Of a stretch of 64,000 nucleotides of DNA, positions 25,764 through 35,606 are shown one piece after another. The DNA lies in contig UCMT01000051.1 of the NCBI GenBank assembly GCA_900473795.1, positions 20,681-84,680 on the forward strand, in the 5' to 3' direction. Numbering within the stretch: the stretch's first letter is position 1; each line of letters starts with the position of its first letter. The stretch comes from Hyphomicrobiales bacterium (GTDB taxonomy: Bacteria; Pseudomonadota; Alphaproteobacteria; Rhizobiales; Rhizobiaceae). The notes under the pieces were generated by a model that saw only the letters and a list, made by a program, of their open reading frames with translations, did not search any database and was not told where the DNA came from. Position numbers and translations under genes: made by a program.

Positions 25764-26354
25764 TCACTTTCGTTTCGTGCATTCTGTATAGAGCCAAGGA
25801 CCGACGAGCGCGGCGTCCTGGCAGGTCGCGCCTGCCTTCAACAAGAGGTCTGCCGCATCCCAATGCTCGCGCCACCCTGCCTGGGTCAAAGGCGTGTAGC
25901 CGTTTCTTTCCTTTGCTTCGATGTCCGCCTTGTTGGCCAGCAAAAAGGCGACCACATCCGCATGGCCCTCTTCAGCCGCCGCATGGAGCGGTGTCATCTT
26001 GTAGAAATTCTTGTTGTCGTTCACCGCCGCCCCCTTGGCGACCAGCAGCTTCACGACGTCGAGATTTCCGCCATAGGCCGCTGCATGCAAGGCGGTCAGC
26101 CCGCCCTTGTTGCGAATTTCGATATCGACGCCGCGCTCCAGCAGCACGGCGACGACACCGGGGTGTCCAGCAAGGGACGCCAAGAGCAGGGGCGGCTCAC
26201 CGGCGCTGTCGGGTTCGGCCACGTCAAGGCCTTGGTCCAACAAGCGTTTCGTGCCCTCGATATCCCCATTTTTGGAGGCATCGTGCAAAGGACCGGCTAT
26301 GGCAGCGGCGGCCCATACCATGGCTCCAAAAGCGGACGTGTAAAGACGATTCAT
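25764..26354 (-). CDS. Secreted ankyrin-repeat protein
   Basis: The 196-residue protein has a signal peptide (to about residue 22, ending AAAAIAG) and about five ankyrin repeats: GPLHDASKNGDIEGTKRLLD, PPLLLASLAGHPGVVAVLLE, TALHAAAYGGNLDVVKLLVA, TPLHAAAEEGHADVVAFLLA and TPLTQAGWREHWDAADLLLK. ATG 26354 follows GGAGG; the open frame extends upstream to 26438 without conserved sequence. Periplasmic ankyrin proteins in Proteobacteria often accompany redox or peroxide-defence enzymes. The YHS-domain gene downstream fits that type of setting. The target is unknown. Confidence 0.82.
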   Translation of the reverse strand: MNRLYTSAFGAMVWAAAAIAGPLHDASKNGDIEGTKRLLDQGLDVAEPDSAGEPPLLLASLAGHPGVVAVLLERGVDIEIRNKGGLTALHAAAYGGNLDVVKLLVAKGAAVNDNKNFYKMTPLHAAAEEGHADVVAFLLANKADIEAKERNGYTPLTQAGWREHWDAADLLLKAGATCQDAALVGPWLYTECTKRK

Positions 26355-26450
26355 CACACAGCCTCCGTGCTCACCAAGACGACTGGCCAAAGTATCACAC
26401 GCGGGTCGCAGGAACAACAATTGCGCTGGAAACGTCACCCGCTGAAGCGG

Positions 26451-27755
26451 TCAGACCTTTACCGCCTGCTCGGCAAAATCCTCCGTTCCGAAGAACTTCA
26501 GGTAGCGTTCGACTTCCGATGGCTCGCCGGTTGCCTTGCGGGGATTGTCGGAGAGCTTGACGGCGGGGCGACCATTGGCGTCACTGACCTTGCAGACGAT
26601 CGAAATGGGATTGAGCCCGCCTATCTCCATCGGCGCGCAGCCGGCGAAGTCGTTGGTGAGGTTGGTACCCCAGCCGAAGCTCATCCGCACTCGACCCCGG
26701 AAATGGCGGTAGGTCTGGAGAATCGTCTCCACGTCGAGGCCGTCAGAGAAGATCAGCAGCTTCTCTTTCGGATCGCGACCCATCTTCTGCCACCAGGCGA
26801 TGATCTTCTCGCCGCCTTCGATCGGCGGCGCGCTGTCGGGACGAAAACCCGTCCAATCGGCAACCCAGTCGGGCGCATTGCGCAGGAAGGCGGCGGTTCC
26901 GAACGCATCGGGAAGGACGATCAGAAGGTTGCCACCATAAAGCTGGTTCCAGTCCTGCAGAACCTTGTAGGGCGCTTCGCCAAGTTCCTGATCGGTGCGG
27001 GCAAGCGCGGCTGCCACCATCGGCAACTCGTGCGCATTGGTGCCGAGCGCTTCGAGATCGGTATCCATGGCAAGCAGCACGTTGCTGGTGCCGGAAAACG
27101 ATTTGCCGATGCCTTCCTTCAGCGCCTCGACGCACCACCGCTGCCAGAGGAAACTGTGGCGGCGGCGCGTGCCGAAGTCGGAGATACGCAGGTCGGGATA
27201 GGCTCGCAGCTGCTCCACCTTCGACCACATCTTGGCCTTGGCCCGGGCATAGAGGACATCGAGCGCAAAGGGCCCCATGTCCTTCATGGCCGTGCGCGAG
27301 CGGAGCTCGTTGATGATCGCCAGCGCCGGGATTTCCCACATCGTGGTGTGCGTCCACTTGCCGGGGAAGGTCAGCTCGTATTGGCCGTGACGGCGCGACA
27401 GCTCGTAATCCGGCAGCTGAAAATCGGCGAGCCAGGCGAGGAAATCGGGTGCGAAAATCTGCTTGCGGCCATAGAAGGTGTTGCCGGCGAGCCAGATCAT
27501 TTCCTTTTTTGTGAAACGCAGGCCGCGCACATAGTCGAGCTGTTCGCGCAGTTCCTGCTCGTCGATCTCGTCGGTTAGAAGCACGGTCTTGGTGCGGTTG
27601 ATCAGCGAGAAGGTGGCGTCGACCTCTGGATAAAGCCGCCAGATCATCTGCAGCATCAGGAGCTTGTAGAAGTCCGTATCGAGCAGGCTGCGCACCACCG
27701 GATCGAGCTTCCAGGCATTGTCGTAGACGCGGCGGGCGATATCCGTCTTGGTCAT
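26451..27755 (-). CDS. pncB: Nicotinate phosphoribosyltransferase
   Basis: This enzyme converts nicotinate and PRPP to nicotinate mononucleotide in NAD salvage. The 434-residue length matches PncB. Recognisable segments are [20 protein letters not shown] near the start, [14 protein letters not shown] (about 205), containing the residue region that includes the phosphorylated His in the family, [20 protein letters not shown], and [19 protein letters not shown] with [12 protein letters not shown] binding phosphate. It stands alone on the minus strand, with gaps on both sides. Nothing unusual is seen. Confidence 0.93.
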   Translation of the reverse strand: MTKTDIARRVYDNAWKLDPVVRSLLDTDFYKLLMLQMIWRLYPEVDATFSLINRTKTVLLTDEIDEQELREQLDYVRGLRFTKKEMIWLAGNTFYGRKQIFAPDFLAWLADFQLPDYELSRRHGQYELTFPGKWTHTTMWEIPALAIINELRSRTAMKDMGPFALDVLYARAKAKMWSKVEQLRAYPDLRISDFGTRRRHSFLWQRWCVEALKEGIGKSFSGTSNVLLAMDTDLEALGTNAHELPMVAAALARTDQELGEAPYKVLQDWNQLYGGNLLIVLPDAFGTAAFLRNAPDWVADWTGFRPDSAPPIEGGEKIIAWWQKMGRDPKEKLLIFSDGLDVETILQTYRHFRGRVRMSFGWGTNLTNDFAGCAPMEIGGLNPISIVCKVSDANGRPAVKLSDNPRKATGEPSEVERYLKFFGTEDFAEQAVKV

Positions 27756-27971
27756 GCAAAAACTCCCCGCGTCCTGCCCGTCGATCTCAAATGCACCTGC
27801 GGCTCACCCCGCACTCATGACACGGTATCCGGCCTCGCGGCAACAGGCTGATGCAAAAAGCAAATCACAACAAGAGCGGAGCGCAGCTGACGAGCTCTGC
27901 GTGTCAGGCCGATTGGTCTCCTGCAACGGCCGCAATCCGTCCAATGCAGGACTGCCTGCGGGGATATCGTC

Positions 27972-28301
27972 TCAAGGATTGAGGCGGTAACCGTCCTGCG
28001 CTTCGCCAGCAAGACGATCCGAATAGCGCCGCATCATTTCGACCTGGACTTCCGTCTGGAACGCCATGACCTGCTGCGAGATCGCATCATCGGCGCAGCC
28101 AAGTGTCTTCAGCCGTTCGGCCAGCGCACGGCACTCGCTTTTCCAGTAATGCAGTGCGGCTTGCCCGTGAATGTTCTCCAGTTCCGACGCACAGCGCCGT
28201 ACCAGGCTCACCTGTCCTGCCAGAGGAAACGGCACGACCCGTTCTTCCGATTCCGAAAAACGCACATCCTTCAACGCAGCACTCATCCGGCGGTTCTCCA
28301 T
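27972..28301 (-). CDS. DUF6074 family protein
   Basis: The 109-residue protein carries the short RVVPFPLAGQVSLVRRCA motif (about residues 20-37) typical of DUF6074, followed by a helical part (WKSECRALAERLKTLGCADD, then QTEVQVEMMRRYSDRLA). Members are small cytoplasmic proteins of rhizobia with no known role. ATG 28301 has AGGA five bases upstream; an in-frame ATG at 28286 is an alternative. No signal or membrane segment is present. Confidence 0.7.
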   Translation of the reverse strand: MENRRMSAALKDVRFSESEERVVPFPLAGQVSLVRRCASELENIHGQAALHYWKSECRALAERLKTLGCADDAISQQVMAFQTEVQVEMMRRYSDRLAGEAQDGYRLNP

Positions 28302-28507
28302 GTTCCTGAATCTTGTTTACAAAGCATATGGTTAACGCTTCGTATCCGCAGCGTGATCTTCCCTCATTTCGGGTGTTTCACACCGTTTTGTGATGGAGAA
28401 ACCGGCGGCGGCGAAAACCATGCCGGTGTTTCAGCACGCCTCCGCCCTTCCATCGGCCGCAAAATGAAAACAGCGGGGCGGCCCAAAATGCGGGAGATCC
28501 TCTGCTC

Positions 28508-29893
28508 CTAGATAATCAGGAAATCATCCGCTGCCAGTGCGCGGCCGCCAGACACAATGGCAAACCTGATTGCCACCGCACCACCGTCGCCGTCGGAATC
28601 GAACAGCAGGCTGCCGGTGCTTTTGTCATAAACGATGCGGTCGGCTGCATCGACCGCCGCCTTGCCGATGACGAACGACCCGCCATCAAGAGCGCCGGCG
28701 GAAAGCCCGACGAAGACGGAACTGTCCAGTTTGAACACGTCATCGCCAGAGCGAAAATCCAGGATCCTGTCGTCGTTTTCCGGCCCCAGTGCGGTGTCGA
28801 AGACGAAGGCATCGTGCCCCATACCACCCGACAGCTTGTCACGACCGGCGCCGCCGCTGAGGACGTCATCGCCGGCGCCGCCCCGGAGACGATCGCAGCC
28901 CGTGCCGCCGGAAATAGTATCGTCGCCCGCGCCGCCTCGCAGGCGGTCGTGACCACCTCCGCCATCGAGGGAATCGTTGAACTGGCTACCGGTGACCCGG
29001 TCGTTGCCGCCCATTGCGGCGACCAGGACGGGATAGTCGTAGCTTTTGTAGCTAACGGTATCTCCAACGTCGGTCAGAGCGATGGCCTCGGCAAGCATGA
29101 TGGTAATGGTCGCTAGATTGCTGTTGCCCTGGCCATCGGTGGCGTAGACCGAAAAGCTGTCCGTCCCGGCAAACCCGGCTTGCGGAACGTAGTCGAAATA
29201 GTTCCCCTTAAGGTAGTCCTGGTGATAGTGCAGGCTGCCGGCATATTGGCCCTGATGAAACGGATAGTAGCCGCCATCATATCGCGTCTCCTGCTCCAAC
29301 GTGCCGTGGTCCGGCCCATCCACGACGACAAAGCTCAATAGGTCGAAATCAGTATCCGACGCGCTGAACTTGATATCGTCGAGAGAATGTCCAGGCGCCA
29401 GCGTGAAGGCCAGGTCGGCGACCGTGGGAGCGTGATTTACGAAGGTGTCGGGCTGTAGCGCACCGTCTTCCAGAATGATGGCATGCTCGCCATATTGGGT
29501 GTTTTCGCCGCCGAAATATTCGTTCGCGCCCAGCCACGTCACGGTAATGTCGTCAGGACTTTCAGCCACAACAGAGACGACCTCCGTCGAACGATAGGCC
29601 GCCTGGGCCGACAGCGTACGGATGTAGTTGCCTTGGTTATCGAAGACGTGCGTCTCCAACGTCGTGAAGATCTCCGTCCTGCCGTCGTTGGTGAAGGTCG
29701 TAACGGTGAAGTAGCCGTTGAAGACATCGACCGAAGCGAGGTCCACCCAACCGAAAAAGTAATCCGGCCGCGCTCCGACCGGACCGACGACGTCGCCATC
29801 GGGCTCCGTTATCGTGAAGAGAACGGCATCAGGGCTCTCATTGTTCGTGTCTTCCCAAACGTTGAGCTCACTACCATTGCTTAGTATCGGCAT
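28508..29893 (-). CDS. RTX-type calcium-binding protein with cadherin-like domain
   Basis: The 461-residue protein lacks a Sec signal, as expected for type I secretion. Residues 1-150 are beta-rich (VDVFNGYFTVTTFTNDG). A cadherin-like or Ig-like module follows (about 155-275, ending YVPQAGFAGTDSFSVYATDG). Six nonapeptide repeats of the GGxGxDxxx type lie at about 300-360 (GGGGHDRLR, GGAGDDTIS, GGTGCDRLR, GGAGDDVLS, GGAGRDKLS, GGMGHDAFV). The C-terminus ends in hydrophobic DDFLII, consistent with a type I secretion signal. No HlyB/HlyD/TolC-type genes are near, so export must rely on a system elsewhere. A role as small surface or matrix protein is inferred. Confidence 0.85.
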   Translation of the reverse strand: MPILSNGSELNVWEDTNNESPDAVLFTITEPDGDVVGPVGARPDYFFGWVDLASVDVFNGYFTVTTFTNDGRTEIFTTLETHVFDNQGNYIRTLSAQAAYRSTEVVSVVAESPDDITVTWLGANEYFGGENTQYGEHAIILEDGALQPDTFVNHAPTVADLAFTLAPGHSLDDIKFSASDTDFDLLSFVVVDGPDHGTLEQETRYDGGYYPFHQGQYAGSLHYHQDYLKGNYFDYVPQAGFAGTDSFSVYATDGQGNSNLATITIMLAEAIALTDVGDTVSYKSYDYPVLVAAMGGNDRVTGSQFNDSLDGGGGHDRLRGGAGDDTISGGTGCDRLRGGAGDDVLSGGAGRDKLSGGMGHDAFVFDTALGPENDDRILDFRSGDDVFKLDSSVFVGLSAGALDGGSFVIGKAAVDAADRIVYDKSTGSLLFDSDGDGGAVAIRFAIVSGGRALAADDFLII

Positions 29894-30412
29894 CGGCTTC
29901 TTCCCCGGTTACGCGCGCAGGTGGAGAGTTTTACCGCGCCCGCGGGAAACCGACAATTGTGAAAGGGTGCCGGAGGTCACCACATGTGGACTGGCTTGGC
30001 AATCCGTTAGGAGAGAGTTGCTCAACGAGCCAATCCGATAGAACGGGCACGCCTGTTCCTCCCTGCTTTTATTGCGGATAATCAACGACCTACGACAATA
30101 GGGAGTGGCAGCGGTTTGTCCCCCGTTGGCCCTGAGGAAATGTGCGCGATTCTCGGAAAAGCTGGTCTCTGCGCGGCACACGTCGTTGAAGTGACGCGTC
30201 CATAAGACATAACTAAAATAGGTACGAACGGTCGATGAACGATTACGGTACAGGACCGGTCCGCGGCCGGAATTTCAGCCGGCCGACCGGCCCGCTCCGG
30301 CTGCCGCTTACGTCGATCGGCGTATATGCTTTTGGTTGCTGTCACCGGTTTTTGCCTTGTCGCCGGGAACATCGGCTTCCCTCCCACGTTTTGCAAAAAA
30401 CGGAGGAAAGCC
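29894..30412. other. Intergenic region with one stress promoter
   Basis: The region lies between the divergent RTX gene and the 63-codon gene. It has GC-rich inverted sequence around 30258-30290 (GGCCGGAATTTCAGCCGGCC) and an EcfG-type promoter near its right end (30366-30390). Open frames within it show no coding character, so I list no gene. Confidence 0.5.
30366..30390 (+). promoter_or_regulatory. EcfG-type general-stress promoter
   Basis: GGAAC (30366-30370), 16 bases, CGTT (30387-30390) fits the EcfG consensus exactly. The start codon at 30413 lies 22 bases downstream, which leaves a short leader containing the ribosome site. Confidence 0.7.
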
Positions 30413-30604
30413 ATGACGCATCACATCGACAATCGACAGACCCAAATAAATTCAAGACCGACCTATGAGGTCGCCAGTCACTGCAAGAAAAACGGGATCG
30501 ACAAATCCGAAGCACGCAAGATCGTTCAAATGCTGGGCCGTTTCGCAAGCCGGCACGAACTCGAAGTCAATGCTCCGCCCCGGAAGCCTCGGTTTCGATA
30601 TTGA
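30413..30604 (+). CDS. Small basic protein of unknown function, stress-promoter driven
   Basis: The 63-residue protein begins at ATG 30413 after CGGAGGAAAGCC, an excellent ribosome site. Its sequence includes RPTYEVASHCKKNGIDKSEA and RKIVQMLGRFASRHELEV, with the basic, aromatic tail KPRFRY. It has no signal or membrane segment. The pattern of a short helical pair with conserved-looking Gly and Ser recalls small stress-induced proteins, but I cannot assign a family. The EcfG-type promoter directly upstream strongly suggests induction by general stress. The gene converges on spoVR with 45 bases between the stops. Confidence 0.65.
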   Translation: MTHHIDNRQTQINSRPTYEVASHCKKNGIDKSEARKIVQMLGRFASRHELEVNAPPRKPRFRY

Positions 30605-30649
30605 TCGCTCTTTCAGCGCTCGTTTTGAATGGTTGCTTGAGACGAGAAG

Positions 30650-32185
30650 CTACGCGGTCGCGCACTCATACCGAACTTTGCCCGTTTCTGCGTCGATCCC
30701 GGCCAGGCTCACGTCATAGCCCCACAGGTGGCGAACGTGCTGGAGGGTGGCGTCACGTTCTTTCTCATCCAGAAGGATGCCGTTCTTGATGTTGTGCCGC
30801 AGGCGCAGCTGGCGATCGCCCAACAGGTCGACATCCACGACCTGGACATCCGGCTGGTTCGCGCCGATATCGTAACTCTTGGCGAGCGCTGCGCGCACAG
30901 CCCTGTAACCACGCTCATTGTGAATTGCCGCGACCTCGCAATATTTCTCATTCCGCTGATCCGTCAACAGGAACAGCCTGAATTTCCGGATCAATGCCGG
31001 GCTCAGATATTGCAGGATAAACGACTCGTCCCGGTGATTTGCCCAGGCATCGAGGAGCGTTTCGCGCCACTGGCCGGTGCCGGCGATGTGCGGAAACCAG
31101 TCGCGATCCTCGGATGTCGGATTGTTACAAATACGCTCGATCTCCTGCATCATGGCAAATCCCAGCGCATAGGGATTGATACCCGAGTAACGCGGATCAT
31201 CGAAGGTCGGTTGAAAGACCACGCTGGAGTGGCTGTGGAGCATTTCCAGGATCGCGCCCTCGCTGATTTTGCCTTGATCGAACAGCCGATTGATGATGGT
31301 GTAGTGCACGAAGGTTGCGCATCCCTCGTTCATCACCTTCGTCTGACGCTGCGGATAGAAATACTGGGCAATGACCCGAACGATCCGCAGGAGTTCGCGC
31401 TGCCATGGCTCGAGGATGAGGCTGTTCTTCTCCAGAAAATAGAGCAGATTCTCTTCCGGCAGATTAAGGACCTTCTTGCGCTCCAAGGCTTCGCGCTCGG
31501 CCTCTTCCGGGTTGGGACGCTCGGCGGCGCGGGGCAGCGTCCTCCACAGATCGCTATAGGTCTGCTCCTCGTACTCCAGCCTTTCGCGGGCTCGCTCCTG
31601 CTCTTTCTTGGAGGACAATCGGGGCGGCCGGCGGGAGCGGAAAACACCTTGATCCATCAGCGCATGGGCGGAATCGAGAATGGCCTCCACGGCGGATGTT
31701 CCATGGCGCTCCTCGCATTTGGCGATGTATTTCTTGGAAAACTCCATATAGCTCAGGATGGCGTTGGCGTCGGTCCACTGTCGAAACAGGTAGTTGTTCT
31801 TAAAAAAGTGATTGTGGCCGAAGGAAGCGTGGGCAGTCACCAGGGTCTGCATCGCCATGGTGTTCCCTTCCATCAGGTAGGTGATGCAAGGGTTGGAGTT
31901 GATCACCAGTTCGTAGGCAAGGCCGTGATGGCCCTTGCGGTAGTGGTGCTCCTCGAAAACGAAACGCTTGCCGAAGGACCAATGCTGATACATCAGCGGC
32001 ATGCCAACGGACGAGTAGGCATCGAGCATCTGCTCGGCAGAAATGATTTCGAGCTGATTGGGATAGACGTTGAGACCGAGCTCATCGAGCGCGATCGTCT
32101 CGATCGCGTCATAAGCACGCGACAACGTCTTGAAATTCCAGTCGGAACTGTGGAACAACAGTTGTGACGTGGCGCTCTTTGCCAT
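30650..32185 (-). CDS. spoVR: SpoVR/YcgB family protein
   Basis: The 511-residue protein belongs to the SpoVR family. Diagnostic segments are SDWNFKTLSRAYDAIETIA near the start, LMYQHWSFGKRFVFEEHHYR (about 66), SNPCITYLMEGNT, FGHNHFFKNNYLFRQW and NEGCATFVHYTIINRL (about 290). ATG 32185 is preferred because GGAG lies six bases before it; an upstream ATG at 32197 abuts the yeaH stop and has no ribosome site. It is the last gene of a conserved three-gene operon with prkA and yeaH, induced by starvation in many bacteria. Its biochemical activity is not settled. Confidence 0.92.
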   Translation of the reverse strand: MAKSATSQLLFHSSDWNFKTLSRAYDAIETIALDELGLNVYPNQLEIISAEQMLDAYSSVGMPLMYQHWSFGKRFVFEEHHYRKGHHGLAYELVINSNPCITYLMEGNTMAMQTLVTAHASFGHNHFFKNNYLFRQWTDANAILSYMEFSKKYIAKCEERHGTSAVEAILDSAHALMDQGVFRSRRPPRLSSKKEQERARERLEYEEQTYSDLWRTLPRAAERPNPEEAEREALERKKVLNLPEENLLYFLEKNSLILEPWQRELLRIVRVIAQYFYPQRQTKVMNEGCATFVHYTIINRLFDQGKISEGAILEMLHSHSSVVFQPTFDDPRYSGINPYALGFAMMQEIERICNNPTSEDRDWFPHIAGTGQWRETLLDAWANHRDESFILQYLSPALIRKFRLFLLTDQRNEKYCEVAAIHNERGYRAVRAALAKSYDIGANQPDVQVVDVDLLGDRQLRLRHNIKNGILLDEKERDATLQHVRHLWGYDVSLAGIDAETGKVRYECATA

Positions 32186-32197
32186 TGCCGGCTCCAT

Positions 32198-33514
32198 TCA
32201 ACTGCGAAACTGCATGGTCGGCTGCCTGGCGAAGAGTTTCCGAAAGACAGGATAAATGTCGGAAGGCCGTGCAATCCGCGTCATCTGGAAATTCGGCCAT
32301 TTGTCATCGACGGTGCGATAAGCGCGCCAGAGCGAGGTGCCGTTGTCGGTCGACCCGAAAATCTCGGTCTCCCGTTCATCGATGATCTCGACATAGGCGT
32401 AGTATTGGCACAGGCGCATCAGCGCGCCATTCAAAATCGCCGCGCAGCGCTCTGAATCGCGGGGGATATTGTCGCCGTCGGAGGCCTGGGCCGCATAGAT
32501 ATTCCATTCCTTCGCGGGATAACGCTCGCGAATAATGTTGAGCATTTCCTCCAGGGCAGTCGATACCACCGTGCCGCCGCTTTGCGTGCTGTAGAAGAAG
32601 GTGTCCTCATCAACCTCGCCGGCCTCATCGGTGTGGCGGATGAAAACCATATCGATCCGGTCGTAGCGCCGCTTCAGAAACAGGTGCAGCAGGACGAAGA
32701 AGCGTTTGGCGAGATCCTTCTCCCGCTCGCCCATGGAACTCGAAACGTCCATCAGGCAAAACATCACGGCATTGGCGTTCGGCAGCGGCTGGCGCTCGAA
32801 ACGGTTGAAGCGGATGTCGACGGGATCGACATAGGGGATGCGCCGGCGCCGGCGCTCCAGCGCATCGAGTTCCTCGCGCAACACTTGCAGGCGCTGACGC
32901 TGGGTGGCGTCCAGACTGAGTTCCGCTTCAAGCTGGGCAATCTCCTCGGCGAGCGCCTCGACCGCCTTTCGCCCCGGCCGGTGCAGCGCGATACGCCGGC
33001 CATAGCTGTTGCGCATGGTGCGGCCCACATTGATGTTCGTCGGAGAGCCGCTGGTGGCAAAGCCTGCCCGTCGCGGCTTGAAGGCAACGGCTTCCTTCAG
33101 GCTGAGTTTGACCATGTCGGGAAGTTCAAGGTCCTCGAAGAACAGATCGAGCACTTCCTCGCGCGACAGCAGGAACTGGAAGTCGTCCTCATCCTTGCCG
33201 GTGCCGGCGCCCGAGCCTGTCCCGCCACCGCCGCCGCCTTGTTTCTCAATACGATCTCCCGGCGTGTATTCCCGGTTGCCGGGCAGGACATATTCCCGAT
33301 CACCACTGTCGCGCGACGGCCGGAATGTTGGCTCATTGGAACCGCCCACGGGCATGGGCACCTTGTGCCCGGCGTCGACGTCGGCGATGCGGTCCGTCTT
33401 GACGTGCTCCTTGATGGTCCGCTTCAGTTCCTCGCGTGCACGCTTCAGGAAACGCCGCCTGTTGCCGAGGCTCTTGTCTTTCGGATTGAGGCGACGATCA
33501 ATGAAGTTCGGCAT
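32198..33514 (-). CDS. yeaH: YeaH/YhbH family protein (DUF444)
   Basis: The 438-residue protein starts with the family opening NFIDRRLNPKDKSLGNRRRF and has a Gly-rich linker (about 113-125). The C-terminal half is a von Willebrand A-like domain: AVMFCLMDVSSSMGEREKDL (about 255) gives a DxSxS metal site, and FIRHTDEAGEVDEDTFF follows. A charged coiled-coil segment (about 185-220) lies between. It sits between prkA and spoVR, the standard order, and acts with the PrkA kinase in nutrient-stress signalling in enteric bacteria. The gap to prkA is 139 bases and the gap to spoVR is 12, so the last two genes are tightly coupled. Confidence 0.93.
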   Translation of the reverse strand: MPNFIDRRLNPKDKSLGNRRRFLKRAREELKRTIKEHVKTDRIADVDAGHKVPMPVGGSNEPTFRPSRDSGDREYVLPGNREYTPGDRIEKQGGGGGGTGSGAGTGKDEDDFQFLLSREEVLDLFFEDLELPDMVKLSLKEAVAFKPRRAGFATSGSPTNINVGRTMRNSYGRRIALHRPGRKAVEALAEEIAQLEAELSLDATQRQRLQVLREELDALERRRRRIPYVDPVDIRFNRFERQPLPNANAVMFCLMDVSSSMGEREKDLAKRFFVLLHLFLKRRYDRIDMVFIRHTDEAGEVDEDTFFYSTQSGGTVVSTALEEMLNIIRERYPAKEWNIYAAQASDGDNIPRDSERCAAILNGALMRLCQYYAYVEIIDERETEIFGSTDNGTSLWRAYRTVDDKWPNFQMTRIARPSDIYPVFRKLFARQPTMQFRS

Positions 33515-33653
33515 GGACTACCCCAGGAGCATGAAGCCGAAAATTATGAAGCAGCTTTCGGGCGACATCATGCTCCAACTCTTGAATTGAGAGGCGGATT
33601 CCGGTTTCAGGCGGATTCGACCTGAAATCATCCGGCTCTGGACATCCGTACCT

Positions 33654-35606
33654 TCACCCCGCCTTGTTGACGCGCATGTACCACTCGACGAGCCGCCGAA
33701 CCTGCCGCTCGGTATATCCGCGCTCGATCATGCGGTGGACGAACTCCGCATGCTGCTTTTCGGTCGCACTGTCTTTCTTGGAACCGAAGCTGATTACCGG
33801 CAGCAAATCTTCCACCTGGCCGAACATACGCTTTTCGATCACTTCGCGCAGCTTTTCATAGCTCATCCAGGACGGATTTCGGCCATGATTCTTGGCGCGG
33901 GCGCGAAGCGTGAACTTGACGACCTCGTTACGGAAGTCCTTCGGGTTGGCGATCCCGGCCGGTTTCTCGATCTGCGACAGTTCGTTATCGAGGACTGTCC
34001 GATTGAGGATTTGCCCGGTGTCGGGATCCTTGAAGTCCTGATCCTCGAGCCATGCATCGGCATAGGCGATATAGCGGTCAAACAGGTTTTGGCCGTATTC
34101 GCTGTAGGATTCCAGGTAGGCTTTCTGGATTTCGTGACCGATGAACTCGGCATAGCGCGCCGCCAAGTCCGACTTGATGAAGTCGAGATAGGCTGCCTCC
34201 GTTTCCTTCGGAAACTGCTCGCGCCGGATCGCCTGCTCCATGATGTACATGAGATGGACCGGATCGGCAGCTATTTCCTTGGTGTCGTAGTTGAAGGTCT
34301 CCGACAGCACCTTGAAGGCGAAGCGGGTGCTGACGCCCGTCATCCCCTCGTCGACGCCGGCGGCATCGCGATATTCCTGCACCGATTTCGCCTTCGGATC
34401 GATGTCCTTCAGGTTCTCGCCGTCATACACCCGCATCTTTGTGTAAAGGGGCGAGTTCTCATGCTCTGCGAGCCGTGTCGAAACGGTGAAGCGGCTCAGA
34501 TTTTCAAGGACCTCCGGCGCGCACGGATTGTTGGCCAGTTCGCTTTCGCGAAGCAGCTTTTCGTAGATCTGCCGTTCTTCGGTAACGCGCAGGCAATAAG
34601 GCACCTTGACCACCAGAATGCGGTCGAGGAATGCCTCGTTGTTCTTGTTGTTCTTGAACTGCAGCCATTCGGATTCGTTCGAATGGGCAACGACGATGCC
34701 CTGATAAGGAAAGGCGCCGAAGTTCTCCGTGCCGTTGTAATTGCTTTCCTGGGTGGCCGTCAGAAGCGGATGCAGGACCTTGATCGGTGCCTTGAACATT
34801 TCGACGAATTCGAGCAGGCCCTGCGTCGTGCGGTTCAGCCCGCCGCTGTACGAATAGGCGTCGGGATCTGCCTGGCTGAAGTTTTCCAGCTGGCGGATGT
34901 CGACCTTGCCCACCAGAGACGAGACGTCCTGGTTGTTTTCGTCGCCCGGTTCGGTCTTGGCGATGCCAATCTGGCGCAGGCGGGATGGCATCAGCTTCAC
35001 GACGCTGAATTTCGAGATGTCGCCGCCCACCTCGTCGAGCCGCTTGGTCGCCCAGGGTGAAATCAGTCCGGTGAGGCGGCGCCGGGCGATGCCGTATTTG
35101 TCTTCCAGAAGGTCGGCCATGCGTTCGGGATGGAACAGGCCGAGTGGAGATTCGAAGACGGGGCTGATCTTGCCGCCGACCATCAGTGTATAGATCGGTC
35201 GCAGCTCCATCAGCTTCTTCAGTCGCTCCGCCAGCGATGACTTGCCGCCGCCGACTGGTCCGAGCAGATAGAGGATCTGCTTGCGTTCTTCGAGGCCCTG
35301 CGCGGCATAGCGGAAGTAGCCGACGATCCGCTCGATCGTATCCTCCATACCATAGAAGTCGGAGAAGGCCGGATAGATTTTGATTGTTCGGTTGGAGAAA
35401 ATCCTGCCCAGCCGCTCGTCCGAACTGGTCTCGACGAAGGTCGGGTCCCCGATTGCTGCGACCATCCGCTCCTGCGCGGTGGCATACATGTTCTTATCAT
35501 CACGGCATGCGAGGAGATATTCTTGGAGGCTGATCTCCTCTTGTGCTGCGCTGGTGTAAATCTCCGAAAAGAGATCGAAGACGTCTGTTTCACCTTTTGG
35601 CATCAT
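33654..35606 (-). CDS. prkA: PrkA family serine protein kinase / AAA+ protein
   Basis: The 650-residue protein matches PrkA/YeaG in length. The N-terminal AAA+ part has the Walker A motif YLLGPVGGGKSSLAERLKK (about 112-130) and the following TLMVGGKISPVFESPLGLFH. The C-terminal part is the PrkA domain (QYEGIVVAHSNE-like stretch around 305, then DRILVVKVPYCLRVTEERQI). In enteric bacteria it phosphorylates proteins and forms a starvation and stationary-phase module with YeaH and YcgB. An EcfG-type promoter lies about 60 bases upstream, which links the operon to the alphaproteobacterial general stress response. Two adjacent ATG codons (35606, 35603) both suit the GGGAG site. Confidence 0.94.
   Translation of the reverse strand: MMPKGETDVFDLFSEIYTSAAQEEISLQEYLLACRDDKNMYATAQERMVAAIGDPTFVETSSDERLGRIFSNRTIKIYPAFSDFYGMEDTIERIVGYFRYAAQGLEERKQILYLLGPVGGGKSSLAERLKKLMELRPIYTLMVGGKISPVFESPLGLFHPERMADLLEDKYGIARRRLTGLISPWATKRLDEVGGDISKFSVVKLMPSRLRQIGIAKTEPGDENNQDVSSLVGKVDIRQLENFSQADPDAYSYSGGLNRTTQGLLEFVEMFKAPIKVLHPLLTATQESNYNGTENFGAFPYQGIVVAHSNESEWLQFKNNKNNEAFLDRILVVKVPYCLRVTEERQIYEKLLRESELANNPCAPEVLENLSRFTVSTRLAEHENSPLYTKMRVYDGENLKDIDPKAKSVQEYRDAAGVDEGMTGVSTRFAFKVLSETFNYDTKEIAADPVHLMYIMEQAIRREQFPKETEAAYLDFIKSDLAARYAEFIGHEIQKAYLESYSEYGQNLFDRYIAYADAWLEDQDFKDPDTGQILNRTVLDNELSQIEKPAGIANPKDFRNEVVKFTLRARAKNHGRNPSWMSYEKLREVIEKRMFGQVEDLLPVISFGSKKDSATEKQHAEFVHRMIERGYTERQVRRLVEWYMRVNKAG

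Noticed and set aside
29909..30181. Minus-strand frame of 90 codons upstream of the RTX gene
   Set aside because: There is no ribosome site or recognisable sequence, and it lies in a region that also contains other unconvincing frames.
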